Notes under the pieces: model-generated | What the model was told of the DNA's origin: nothing | The model's database searches: none | The model's input: the letters and a program-made list of their open reading frames with translations, nothing else | Assembly: GCF_900094585.1 (NCBI RefSeq) | Contig: NZ_FMAG01000001.1 | Location: 944,530-1,008,529, forward strand | Direction: 5' to 3' | DNA: 64,000 nt | Source of the DNA: Martinezella multihospitum | GTDB taxonomy: Bacteria > Pseudomonadota > Alphaproteobacteria > Rhizobiales > Rhizobiaceae | Shown here: positions 17,341 through 26,582 of the stretch, in pieces | Layout of the letters: each line of letters begins with the position of its first letter | Position numbering within the stretch: position 1 is the stretch's first letter | Made by a program: the position numbers and the translations under genes

Positions 17341-18492
17341 CTATGCGATCCTCTTGCGGGTCATGCGCACGGCAAGCGCCATAAGGGCTGTCGCCATGCC
17401 GGCAAGCACGGCGGCATTGGGCAGGATGACGCTCCAGATATTGCCGGCGAGAAACAGGGTTTGCAGCAGCGTGACGAAATAGCGGCCGGGGAAGATGTAG
17501 GTGATGATCTGCACGGCCAGGGGCATGCTGCGCGGGTCAAACATGAAGCCCGAGAGCATCATGGCCGGGAGGAATGTGGCGAGCACCGTAATCTGGCTGG
17601 CGATGAACTGGCTCTTGGTGATCGAGGATATTGCAAGCCCAAGTCCCAGCGCGACCAGAAGATAGAGCATGGAGACGAAGGTCAGGACCAGCAGCGATCC
17701 GCGAAGCGGGACGCCGAAGAGCAGCCGGCTGCCGACGACGCAAAGCGCAAGACCGGCAAGCCCCAGAAGAAAATAGGGAACGGTCTTGCCCAGCAGGATC
17801 TCGGTCGAGCGCACCGGCGTCACGAACAGCGCCTCGAAGGTGCCGCGCTCCCACTCCCGCGCCATGACGAGGGCGGTCAGCAACGCGCCGATCAGCGTCA
17901 TGACCAGAACGACGAGACCCGGGACAAGGAAGTAGCTGCTGTCATTGGCTTCGTTGAACCACAGGCGGGATTCGATCGTAACGCCGCTGCCGGTGGCGGT
18001 CCCTTTGCGCGAGGCTTCCTTGGCGGCCCAGACGCCGGCTGCCGCCTGAGCATAGCTCAGTGATATACGAGCCGTATTGGCATCGCTGCCGTTGACGACG
18101 GCCTGAACCTCGCCATTGCCTTGAGCGACTTTGCGCGAGAAATCCGAAGGAATGCGCAGGATCGCCCGAACTTCGGACGATAGAAGCATCTTTTCCGCCT
18201 CGGCCATCGTCTTGACGGGCTTCGGAGAAAAATAGCTGGAGAGCTCGAAGGCGGAGGCAAGTCCGCGCGCCTCCGCCGAGTTTTCTTCCATGACGATCGC
18301 GACGGGGACGTTCTTGACGTCGAGATTGATGCCGTATCCGAACAGGATCAGCAGCGCCACCGGCATGACGATGCCGATCGCGATGCTGCTTGGATCACGC
18401 AGCAGCTGCCAGGTCTCCTTGCGGATGAGGGCGCGGATGCGGCGCAAGGCTGCGCGCAATCCTTGGCTGGGCCTGTCGACGGACTGGTTCAT
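17341..18492 (-). CDS. ABC-2 type permease, YbhS-like
   Basis: The 383-residue permease has the same plan as its neighbour: one helix near residues 35-52 (IGIVMPVALLILFGYGIN), a periplasmic domain, then a group of helices to the end with MLSGFMFDPRSMPLAVQ. The frame is open further upstream, but the ATG at 18492 overlaps the stop of the ATPase gene (ATGA) and has GAGAGGG before it, so it is the start. Confidence 0.9.
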   Translation of the reverse strand: MNQSVDRPSQGLRAALRRIRALIRKETWQLLRDPSSIAIGIVMPVALLILFGYGINLDVKNVPVAIVMEENSAEARGLASAFELSSYFSPKPVKTMAEAEKMLLSSEVRAILRIPSDFSRKVAQGNGEVQAVVNGSDANTARISLSYAQAAAGVWAAKEASRKGTATGSGVTIESRLWFNEANDSSYFLVPGLVVLVMTLIGALLTALVMAREWERGTFEALFVTPVRSTEILLGKTVPYFLLGLAGLALCVVGSRLLFGVPLRGSLLVLTFVSMLYLLVALGLGLAISSITKSQFIASQITVLATFLPAMMLSGFMFDPRSMPLAVQIITYIFPGRYFVTLLQTLFLAGNIWSVILPNAAVLAGMATALMALAVRMTRKRIA

Positions 18493-20249
18493 GCTGCCCT
18501 CTCCAGTTTCTTGTGACGTTCCTTCTCGACGATCGAAATGAAAGCCTCCTCCATCGTCGCTGCCGCCTCGCCGTGAGCTCCCGCGTGAGCGCGGATTTCG
18601 ACCGGCGTTCCCTCCGCCAGGTTGCGGCCGGCATCGAGGATAATGATCCGGTCGCAATATTCGGCCTCTTCCATGAAATGCGTCGTCACGATGATGGTGA
18701 CGCCCTGTTCCGAAAGCGCGGTAATCCGTCCCCAGAACTGCCGCCGTGCCAGCGGATCGGCGCCGCTTGTAGCTTCGTCGAGGAAAAGAATATCCGGCTC
18801 GTGCAGGAGAGCGGCGGCGAGCGCCAGCCGCTGCTTGAAGCCGCCCGGCAGTTGACCACTCGGCAGTTTTGAGAACTGATCGAGTTCGAACTGGCTTTTG
18901 AGAGCGGCGATCCTGTCCTTTTTGCGCGTGCCACGCAGCCCATACGAGCTTGCGAAAAACTCCAGATTCTCATCCACGCTGAGCTGGCCATAGAGTGAGA
19001 ATTTTTGCGCCACATAACCTAGCCGTTCTCGCGCCTTCGCACCTGCCGTCAGCAGGTCGGAGCCGGCGACCATCAAGGTGCCGCTGGTGGCCGCAAGCAG
19101 GCCGCAAAGCATGCGGAATGTCGTGCTTTTTCCTGCGCCGTTCGGACCGAGGAGACCGTAGACCTCGCCTTTTCGGACGCTGAAGCTGACGTGATCGACC
19201 GCTGTAAAGTCCCCGAATTTGCGGACGAGGTCGCGAACCTGCACGACCGTTTCATCGCCGTTGCGATGGTCGGATGGCTGGCCGGTGTGCGTCTGGCGCT
19301 CGGCGTCGCCGACGACGGCGGAGAACAGCATCATGAAGGCATCTTCGAACCGAGGCTCGACGCTTTCGGTATCGAGCTTGGTCTCATCCAGCCGTAGTGG
19401 CTCGTCCTTCTGCTCCGGCTTGCGTACGATCCGGACGCGGCCGGCTTCCGGCACGGCATCGACGATGCCGGGCAGGGCAAAGAGACGTGCCTGCAGCGAC
19501 CTTGCCGACATGCCCTCCGGACCTCGTACCATGAAGCAGCAGCCGTTTGCCTTCGCCGTGATTTCGGCCGGCGGCCCCTGATCGAGGATCTTCCCCGCAT
19601 GCATGAGCACGGCATGTTCGCAGCGTTCGGCCTCATCGAGATAGGAGGTTGCCACGATTACCGAGAGCTCGTCCTCCTTGACGAGCTTGAAGACGATCTC
19701 CCAGAGCTCGCGCCGCGACAGCGGGTCGACGCCGACCGTGGGTTCGTCGAGAAGCAGCAGTTCTGGCGCCCGCACCAGCGTGCAGGCAAGGCCGAGCTTC
19801 TGTTTCATGCCACCGGACAATTTTCCCGCTGGTCGCTCCTTGAAACGGCCAAGCTGCGTCATCTCGAAGAGGCGCGGATAGGTCTCGTCACGCTGGGATT
19901 GCGTGACGCCATGCAGATCGGCGTAAAGATCTAGGTTTTCCTGAACGCTCAGATCTTCATAGAGACCGAATTTCTGCGGCATATAGCCGATCCGGTCCTG
20001 AACATGCTGCGGCTCCTTGGCGATATCGACGCCGATCACCTGCAGACGGCCACCATCCGGCGCGATGAGGCCGCATGCCAGACGCAGCAGTGTCGTTTTG
20101 CCGGCGCCATCCGGGCCGACGAGGGCGGTCAGTGCTCCCTTGCGGACGTCGAGCGAGACATCGGCAAGTGCCTCCACCATTTCCCCGGTATCGCGGCGAA
20201 ACGTCTTGCGCACATTCCTTGCTATGACCGAGAGATTGCCGGTGCTCAT
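18489..20249 (-). CDS. Tandem ABC ATPase, YbhF-like
   Basis: The 586-residue protein fuses two nucleotide-binding domains. The first has GPDGAGKTT (about residues 43-51), KLSGGMKQKLGLA and LLLLDEPTVGVDP. The second has GPNGAGKST (about 366-374), QLPGGFKQRLALA and FLDEATSGADP. The second signature begins with LPGG instead of LSGG, as I recall for YbhF and relatives. A linker of about 70 residues joins them. The pair would drive the YbhS/YbhR-like permeases with the periplasmic adaptor encoded twelve bases upstream. In E. coli this system exports drugs or cations; the native substrate here is unknown. Confidence 0.92.
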   Translation of the reverse strand: MSTGNLSVIARNVRKTFRRDTGEMVEALADVSLDVRKGALTALVGPDGAGKTTLLRLACGLIAPDGGRLQVIGVDIAKEPQHVQDRIGYMPQKFGLYEDLSVQENLDLYADLHGVTQSQRDETYPRLFEMTQLGRFKERPAGKLSGGMKQKLGLACTLVRAPELLLLDEPTVGVDPLSRRELWEIVFKLVKEDELSVIVATSYLDEAERCEHAVLMHAGKILDQGPPAEITAKANGCCFMVRGPEGMSARSLQARLFALPGIVDAVPEAGRVRIVRKPEQKDEPLRLDETKLDTESVEPRFEDAFMMLFSAVVGDAERQTHTGQPSDHRNGDETVVQVRDLVRKFGDFTAVDHVSFSVRKGEVYGLLGPNGAGKSTTFRMLCGLLAATSGTLMVAGSDLLTAGAKARERLGYVAQKFSLYGQLSVDENLEFFASSYGLRGTRKKDRIAALKSQFELDQFSKLPSGQLPGGFKQRLALAAALLHEPDILFLDEATSGADPLARRQFWGRITALSEQGVTIIVTTHFMEEAEYCDRIIILDAGRNLAEGTPVEIRAHAGAHGEAAATMEEAFISIVEKERHKKLERAA

Positions 20250-20261
20250 GGCATCCTCGCT

Positions 20262-21272
20262 CTATTGCTGCTGCGCGGTTGCGACATTCGCCTGCTCGCC
20301 CGAAAGTGGCCGGACGGTTGCCGGCATGCCCAGCCGAAGCGTGTTGTCGGGGTCGTCGACGAAGACGCGGACTTCGTAAACAAGGCTGGTGCGCAGCTCT
20401 TCGGTCTGAACCGACTTCGGCGTGAACTCGGCAACCGAGGAAATGAAGCCGATCCACCCGGGGATCGTCCGTCCGGGCAGCGAATCTACGCTGACGTTAG
20501 CCTTCATGCCGGGACGAAGCATTGCAAGCTGGGTTTCCGAGACATAGGCGCGCACCCATTTCGGGCTGATGGTCGCAAGCGAGAAGGCCGCCCGCGTGGG
20601 CGAAGCCATCTCGCCGGGTTCGATCAGCCTCGATTGCACGATCGCGTCGACGGGCACCTTCAGTTCGGCGTCGGCAAGCTGCTGGTGCAGGAGCGCGACA
20701 TTGGCTTCGGCTGCGTGAAGCTGCGCTTCCGCCTCCTGAATGTCCTCGATCCGGGAGCCGACGACAAGCAGATCGAACGCCTTCTGGTTGGCGACGACCT
20801 TGGCATCGGCAACGGCGGCGGCGGAGCGTGCTTCGTCCAAAGCCTGCTGACTGACTGCGGCCTTGGGAGCAAGGGCGTTCTGGCGTTCGAACTGGGCGCG
20901 GGCGTTGACTGCTTCCGCCTTGGCGGATTCGAGATTGGCGCGGGACTGGGCGATTTCCTCGGGACGGTTGCCATTCTTCAGGCGCTCGAGATTGGCGCGT
21001 TGGCTCGCAGCCTGGGCCTCGGCCTGCGCCACCTGAGGCATAAGACGGCTCGTATCGAGCCTGGCGACGACCTGGCCTTTCTTGACTTGCGCGCCCTCTT
21101 CGACAAGGACTTCGGCGACACGTTCGCTGCCGTTAAAGGCGAGGGTAAGCTGCCGGAAGTCGATATTTCCATAAAGGACGAGCTCGCTCGAGCCGTCGTT
21201 CCGATGGAAATACCACCAGGCACCGCCCACTACGGCAATCAACAGGACCAGAATGACGATGATGCGTTGCAT
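20262..21272 (-). CDS. HlyD-family periplasmic adaptor, YbhG-like
   Basis: The 336-residue adaptor has an N-terminal membrane anchor or signal (residues 4-22), a split biotinyl-lipoyl domain (ARLDTSRLMPQVAQAEAQAA at its start and VPVDAIVQSRLIEPGEMASP at its end) and a coiled coil between them (about 75-185). A TTG six codons earlier is possible, but the ATG at 21272 has GGAG twelve bases before it and begins the hydrophobic anchor. It is the first gene of the exporter operon and divergent to the TetR gene, which repeats the cecR-ybhGFSR arrangement. Confidence 0.88.
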   Translation of the reverse strand: MQRIIVILVLLIAVVGGAWWYFHRNDGSSELVLYGNIDFRQLTLAFNGSERVAEVLVEEGAQVKKGQVVARLDTSRLMPQVAQAEAQAASQRANLERLKNGNRPEEIAQSRANLESAKAEAVNARAQFERQNALAPKAAVSQQALDEARSAAAVADAKVVANQKAFDLLVVGSRIEDIQEAEAQLHAAEANVALLHQQLADAELKVPVDAIVQSRLIEPGEMASPTRAAFSLATISPKWVRAYVSETQLAMLRPGMKANVSVDSLPGRTIPGWIGFISSVAEFTPKSVQTEELRTSLVYEVRVFVDDPDNTLRLGMPATVRPLSGEQANVATAQQQ

Positions 21273-21357
21273 GCTGTATTCGAACTCCAAGCAAGGGGTC
21301 GGCTCTAGTGAAACGAATGGTGACCGAGATCGATCCGGGCGTGATTATAGCACTTGT

Positions 21358-21385
21358 CAAATTCAAATTTCAAATTAATATTTGA
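21358..21385 (+). promoter_or_regulatory. CAAATT repeats and inverted repeat upstream of the CecR-like gene
   Basis: CAAATT occurs three times (about 21358, 21364, 21371) at six- to seven-base steps. The last is part of the inverted repeat TCAAAT-TAAT-ATTTGA at 21370-21385. It lies 20 bases before the regulator start and in front of the divergent exporter operon. It is a good candidate for the TetR-type operator. Confidence 0.5.
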
Positions 21386-21405
21386 GTTAGTGAAAGGCAG
21401 AGACC

Positions 21406-22104
21406 ATGGCCAGAGGCAATAGACGAGCGGCGCGATCGCGGGATCGGCAGGACGGTGCTGCCACGCGGATGAGCCTGCTCGAAGCAGGTGGCGCCGTCTT
21501 CGCCGAATTCGGCTTCGACCGTGCGACCGCAAAGGAAATCGCTCTGCGCGCGGAAACGAACGCGGCGGCGGTCAATTATCATTTCGGTGGCATCGAGGCT
21601 TTGTATGAAGATGTCCTTGCCGAGGCGCATCACCGCCTGATGAGTTACGATGTGCTTGCCAGCACCGTCACGGCGGACATCGAGCCGAAGGAGAAGCTGC
21701 GCCGATTTATAGGGTTGCTGGTCAAAGTCGTGCGAACCGGCAATGAGCATTCATGGCCGGCCAAGGTGATTGTCCGCGAACTGATCGCGCCGACACCGCA
21801 TATCGACAAGCTTCGCCGCGAAGAGATCGAGCCCAAGAAAGCGTTGCTGTTTGGCGTTATCGCCCAGATCATTGGCGTGACGCCGGACCATCCGTTCGTT
21901 GCTCAGGCCGCGCTTTCGACGATGGCGCCGTGCTTCATGCTGCTGGTGGCCGAAAAACGCGTATCCGAAATCATTCCGGCGCTTGGGCGGGAAACGACAA
22001 CGGATGAAGAACTGGCGGACCGGCTGTTTCGCTTCACGCTTGGCGGTCTGGCCCAGCTTTCGCTATCGCTGCAGGCGGCGGGACCACCGGATCAATCGCA
22101 CTGA
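21406..22104 (+). CDS. TetR-family regulator, CecR (YbiH)-like
   Basis: The 232-residue protein has a basic N-terminus, a TetR helix-turn-helix (about residues 22-68; FDRATAKEIALRAETNAAAV) and a C-terminal domain of the DUF1956 type seen in CecR. It starts at an ATG with AAGG nine bases before it. It is divergent from a four-gene YbhGFSR-like exporter, the same partner set as in E. coli, so it most likely represses that operon until an inducer binds. Confidence 0.88.
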   Translation: MARGNRRAARSRDRQDGAATRMSLLEAGGAVFAEFGFDRATAKEIALRAETNAAAVNYHFGGIEALYEDVLAEAHHRLMSYDVLASTVTADIEPKEKLRRFIGLLVKVVRTGNEHSWPAKVIVRELIAPTPHIDKLRREEIEPKKALLFGVIAQIIGVTPDHPFVAQAALSTMAPCFMLLVAEKRVSEIIPALGRETTTDEELADRLFRFTLGGLAQLSLSLQAAGPPDQSH

Positions 22105-22135
22105 CCCTATGCAGACTATGCAATAGGAGATCGCC

Positions 22136-23608
22136 TCAGCCTTCGAAACCGAACCGCTCGACATCGAAGTCGTCATCAACATATCCGATGGCGCCGGCCT
22201 GAGCCTCTGCCATGTCGTCGTGCATCGGAATGGGTGCGCTGACGAGGCTTGGGAGAGTCATGTCGACTGCCATGCCCGGCGGTTGCAAGGCCCAGGCGAC
22301 GATCGCCCTCGTCGACATGGCGCCAACGCCGCCGGATACGTCCTGCGAGGTGGAGCTCGGCAGTTGTGCGATTGGCTGCATCTTTGCCATGGCGCTATCG
22401 GCCGTATTCCTTGCGTTATCCGAAACCACAAGCTTCCCTGAGCCGTTGCGCCCAACCACCAGGCTTGCAAGCACTGCAAGGGGGACAGGTCTTTCAGGCG
22501 CAGTTGTCGGGACGACGACGATACTGCTGGTCGGTCGCCATGCCGGTAGCGGAACGGCATAAGCAGCCAGGTCGGCGAAGGGTTGAACCTTGTTTTCTTC
22601 GGCCACGCGTTTGCCGAGTTGAGCCTCCAACCCGTTCACAGCGCGGCTTCTTGGCGTCGGTAGCATGCTCGTCAGAAGGCTGCTGTCGGGCGCGACACTG
22701 CGTGTCGACGAGCCGGCATCATCGTCATCATCCGAGACGGCGGCGATCTTGCTGGTTACCTGGAATGGCCGCCTTTTGGATTGCGCGACCGCCACGTCAT
22801 AGCCTGGTAGCGGTCTGCCATCCGCTGGCACATGGAGCGTCCGCCCGTTCGGGAAAAGTCGCGAAAGCTCCTGGCGAGACATTCTCGGCCATGCGCGGAC
22901 GTTGCCGACATCGAGATGCACGAAGGGTGAGCCGGAATTGGGATAAAAGCCCACGCCGCCGATCTGCATCTGCATGGCGATCGCGCGCAGGCTCGCTAGC
23001 TTCACGCCGGGAATGAAAAAATCCATCGCCTTGCCGAGCGTATGCTGGCTGTGCTTGGCAACGCCGGAACTACGCGAGCGGTTGCGCAACATGCTGTTGG
23101 TCGAAGGAGAGCGGTAGGCCGAGACGACGTGAATGGCTTCGTTGGCGCCGCTGCGGCGATAGACCTCCCAGACGAGATCGAGCAATTCCGGATCGATCCT
23201 GGTCGGCTCGTTCTTTCGCCAGTCGCGTAAGAAACGATTGATCTGAGCAAGGCCCCGCGGGTCATATTGGCCGCCGCGCTTGAAGACGATGGTCGCCCTT
23301 TCACCCGTATGCGTGAAGAAGAGCTTGAGCGCCCGATCCTCGGCGGCGGCGGTGCCGGCAAAAGCACCGAGCACCAGCATTGCGATCAGCGCCACCCGGC
23401 AAGCGACGAATGAGAAAGTCGTGGCGAAAACTGTCGCTGGAATGGAAAAGATCACGTGATGCACGGATACGACTTTCGCCTTGCTAAGAGAAACAGAAAT
23501 CAGAGGCGCCGCGTCTGCGGCATCGCTATACCCTCCAATTATGGTCAACAAATCCCTAACGGACCGTTTATAGGCGGAAACGGCAAAATTTTGTCCGTTC
23601 GAGCGCAT
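22136..23608 (-). CDS. DUF882 (peptidase M15-like) exported protein
   Basis: The 490-residue product has an unusual long N-terminus, then a hydrophobic export segment (about residues 62-85, ending GTAAAED). A DUF882 domain follows at about 90-260. Zinc-site motifs of the LAS/M15 peptidase group are seen in SQHTLGKAMDFF and FVHLDVGNVRAWPR. E. coli YcbK is a short relative; it is linked to murein. The remaining 230 residues are low in recognisable motifs. The ATG at 23608 lacks a ribosome binding site; a GTG near 23465 or an ATG before MLVLGAFAG would give a more normal signal peptide. It converges with the CecR-like gene. Confidence 0.75.
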   Translation of the reverse strand: MRSNGQNFAVSAYKRSVRDLLTIIGGYSDAADAAPLISVSLSKAKVVSVHHVIFSIPATVFATTFSFVACRVALIAMLVLGAFAGTAAAEDRALKLFFTHTGERATIVFKRGGQYDPRGLAQINRFLRDWRKNEPTRIDPELLDLVWEVYRRSGANEAIHVVSAYRSPSTNSMLRNRSRSSGVAKHSQHTLGKAMDFFIPGVKLASLRAIAMQMQIGGVGFYPNSGSPFVHLDVGNVRAWPRMSRQELSRLFPNGRTLHVPADGRPLPGYDVAVAQSKRRPFQVTSKIAAVSDDDDDAGSSTRSVAPDSSLLTSMLPTPRSRAVNGLEAQLGKRVAEENKVQPFADLAAYAVPLPAWRPTSSIVVVPTTAPERPVPLAVLASLVVGRNGSGKLVVSDNARNTADSAMAKMQPIAQLPSSTSQDVSGGVGAMSTRAIVAWALQPPGMAVDMTLPSLVSAPIPMHDDMAEAQAGAIGYVDDDFDVERFGFEG

Positions 23609-23727
23609 TTATGGGCGGCTGAAGTCAACTCCTCGCCCTGACGAGCGTTATTCCGGAAAGCTTCAGCGGCGCCGTTGCAATTTTGTGAGGCGTCAACCAG
23701 TGCCTGTAGGGTGCCGTCTTCCGAAAG

Positions 23728-26469
23728 ATGGGGAAAAACCGGCTTTGCAAACGTTTTCGCGTGGGTTGCAAACTGCCGGCCAAGACAGCATCATCCCGCC
23801 CCATGAGTGGACAGAATCGATTTGCTCCCCCATCAAGCGGGCAGCAAACAATCAGACGTAGCGACCTGTTGCGGCAGCTCCGGCGGGCCGGACTGCGCCG
23901 TTTGACGACCATTGTCGCACCTGCCGGTTACGGCAAGACTTCGCTTGCCGTTCAATGGTACGAGCTGTTGAAGGAGGATGGTGTCAAGCTCTGCTGGGTC
24001 TCGCTCGATGCCGAACACACCAACCAGGAAGCCTTTCTGCTTGCGCTGATCGATGCCTTGCAGACGCTGCTTCATGAGGATGGTGCGGACGCCGGCAACC
24101 TGCCTGCGGCGGCACTGCTTTCCGTGCTGGCGACGCGCCTGCGCAAGATCGAGGGGCCGCTCGTCGCTTTTCTCGACGACTATCATTTCGCCCAGACGGA
24201 TGCGACCGAGGCGCTGATGGCGAAGATCCTTGCTGACCTCTCGCTCGAACACGTCAAGCTGGTGCTGGTAAGCCGCAGCCCGCCGCGCTTTCCGCTCTCC
24301 GCATTGCGGTTGCGTGGCGAGTTCAAACAGTTCGGTGTCGCCGAGCTTGGCTTTACCGATGCCGAAGCGGGAGAGCTTTTCGCCGGTAAGGGCACTCATC
24401 TGACGGAAGAGCAGGTCGGTTCCTTCAATCGCCGGACCGAAGGCTGGGCGGTCGCGCTGCAGATGGTGAGCCTGCTCGTATCGGAATCGGAGGAGAGCGA
24501 CAGCATTCTGGCCTCTTTCGACGGCGGCGGTGCTGACATGGGCTCCTATCTGTCGGAGCAGGTGTTCGAACATCTGCCTGAAGACATACGTCAGTTTCTC
24601 ATCGGCACGGCCGCTCTTCCGGCCTTCAATCATTCGTTGCTCGAAGCCGTGCTGGAAAGCAGAGAGCAGGCGGATCTCAGCGAGAGGCTGGCTGACTACG
24701 CACTCCCGGTCACATTGCTGGCCGGCCCCGGCAACTGGATGCGGTTTCATCCGGTTTTCAACGAGTTCCTCAAGAGGACTGCCAGTCGTAGGGGTATCGA
24801 TGCCAATCTTGCACTCAATCGTGCGGCCCACTGGTTTGAAGCGCACGGCGACATCGATCGGGCCGTACATCATGCGCTTACGGCGGGCGACGCCAATCTT
24901 GCCGCGCGCATCGTCGAAACGGCCGGCGGCTGGCGGCGTGTCTATGCCACCACCCGTGGCGGCGCGACGCTATTTCAGGCCCTGAGCGGACGTGCCTCGG
25001 AAATCGATCTCGTCCGCTTTCCGCTTGCGACACTTGGGCTCTCGATCTTCAACGCCAAGGCGGCGCAGCTTGCTGCGGCCAATCACTATCTCGTCATCGC
25101 CGAGCGAGCCGCGGCTGTAGACCCGACCTTGGCAAAGGACCTGCGCGTCGTGCGCATCCTTCTGGCGCTTTATACGGATCATTGGGCGACGGCGGCCGAT
25201 CTTTCCGCGCTCGAAGATGATTTGCGGCAGCCGGATGGAATGGAGCTCATTCATCGGGCGCTGGCGCTCAATATGCTTTCCTACAATTTCCTGATCCGCA
25301 GCGAGCTTGACCGGGCACTGCACTACGGACATCTGGCCATTCGCGCCTTTCGCGACGGTGGCGCCGATTTTGGCGCCATGCACCTTTATACCCATATCGG
25401 CCAGGCCTTCTTTCTCTCCGGTGATTGTGCGAGCGCGTTGTCGGCCTATGACGAGCTGATCTGCGAAGCCCAGACCAATATCGGTCCGGGCAGCGATCTC
25501 GATGCCGTCGGCCAGGTGTTGAAGGCCGAGGTTCTGTCGATGCGCGGCGAGGCGGAGCCAGCGGCGGAGATGCTCGGATGGGCGCTGCCTCACCTCGAGC
25601 TTCACGACACCTGGTTCGATCTTCTGGCTGCGGGCTTCATGGCCGAGCAACGGGTCCTGCGGATGCGCGAGGATTTGCTTGCCGCCCATGCGGCGATGGA
25701 TCGCATTCGCGCCGTGGCGCGGCGGCGCGGCTTCGATCGGCTCACGCGTCTGATCGACGGCGAGCGCGCCATGCTGCTCATGGCATCGGGCGATCTCGAT
25801 CAGGCAATCCGGCATGCCGAGGCCAATGGCTTCGGTATGCAGGCAATCGTTTCAGATCGCGCCAATACGCTGGCCATCCATCTGCGCGGTGCCACGCCGG
25901 CGATCTTCTGGACACGCGCCTACCTGGCTCTTGGCGAGAAGGCCAAGGCGCGCGAGGTATTTGATCAGTTCAGGATGCGTCAGTCGCAACGTCCGCATGT
26001 CCCGCGCGCGATCGAGCTTGCTCTCATCGAAATAGGAATTCTTCTGGCGGAAGACCGCGCCGATCTTGCTGCCGCCAGCCTCTCCGATCTCGTACTGACG
26101 ATGCCACTCGACGACTACCGGGCGCTGCTTCATCTCGATCTCTCCGCGGGACTCGGCGAGCTTCGCGCACTCGCCAATCATCCAACCGTCGCAAACGTTC
26201 CTCGAAAGCGTCTCCAGTCTCTGCTCCTGAGTGGTGAGACGGTGCACGAACCCGGCGTCGATGATGGCAGTTATGCCTTTACCGGCCGCGAGCGCATGGT
26301 GCTGGAGCTGCTGAGTTCGGGGCTCTCCAACAAGGAAATCGGCCGGATTCTGGCCTTGTCCGACAATACGATCAAGTTTCACCTGCGGAATATCTTTGCG
26401 AAGCTCAACGTCTCGACGCGGACCGCGGCCGTGACGGCAGCACGCCAAAAGGGCATGCTCGATCGCTAA
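23728..26469 (+). CDS. MalT-like LuxR-family ATP-binding regulator
   Basis: The 913-residue protein has a STAND-type NTPase domain at the N-terminus (Walker A APAGYGKTSL near residues 71-80; a Walker B-like VAFLDDYHF near 148-156), a long helical repeat region of the TPR kind (about 370-820), and a LuxR helix-turn-helix at the end (FTGRERMVLELLSSGLSNKE). This is the MalT/LAL layout: ligand binding with ATP leads to oligomerisation and activation. It ends at a strong terminator and is followed by hyuB on the same strand, so it may regulate the cyclic-amide genes, but nothing in the sequence proves this. The start may instead be the ATG at 23803. Confidence 0.88.
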   Translation: MGKNRLCKRFRVGCKLPAKTASSRPMSGQNRFAPPSSGQQTIRRSDLLRQLRRAGLRRLTTIVAPAGYGKTSLAVQWYELLKEDGVKLCWVSLDAEHTNQEAFLLALIDALQTLLHEDGADAGNLPAAALLSVLATRLRKIEGPLVAFLDDYHFAQTDATEALMAKILADLSLEHVKLVLVSRSPPRFPLSALRLRGEFKQFGVAELGFTDAEAGELFAGKGTHLTEEQVGSFNRRTEGWAVALQMVSLLVSESEESDSILASFDGGGADMGSYLSEQVFEHLPEDIRQFLIGTAALPAFNHSLLEAVLESREQADLSERLADYALPVTLLAGPGNWMRFHPVFNEFLKRTASRRGIDANLALNRAAHWFEAHGDIDRAVHHALTAGDANLAARIVETAGGWRRVYATTRGGATLFQALSGRASEIDLVRFPLATLGLSIFNAKAAQLAAANHYLVIAERAAAVDPTLAKDLRVVRILLALYTDHWATAADLSALEDDLRQPDGMELIHRALALNMLSYNFLIRSELDRALHYGHLAIRAFRDGGADFGAMHLYTHIGQAFFLSGDCASALSAYDELICEAQTNIGPGSDLDAVGQVLKAEVLSMRGEAEPAAEMLGWALPHLELHDTWFDLLAAGFMAEQRVLRMREDLLAAHAAMDRIRAVARRRGFDRLTRLIDGERAMLLMASGDLDQAIRHAEANGFGMQAIVSDRANTLAIHLRGATPAIFWTRAYLALGEKAKAREVFDQFRMRQSQRPHVPRAIELALIEIGILLAEDRADLAAASLSDLVLTMPLDDYRALLHLDLSAGLGELRALANHPTVANVPRKRLQSLLLSGETVHEPGVDDGSYAFTGRERMVLELLSSGLSNKEIGRILALSDNTIKFHLRNIFAKLNVSTRTAAVTAARQKGMLDR

Positions 26470-26491
26470 CCTACCCGTTCGGGTGGGTTTT
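26470..26491 (+). terminator. Rho-independent terminator after the LuxR gene
   Basis: The stem CCTACCC/GGGTGGG (one T-G pair) with a four-base loop is followed directly by TTTT. It begins right after the stop codon and separates the regulator from hyuB. Confidence 0.8.
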
Positions 26492-26582
26492 GCCGCGCAC
26501 GCCCACCCATCGGGAAGGCTATCGACGGACGAAAAAACACCTAATCTGCACTCGTACGAATATAATAATGAGGGGTAGATTC

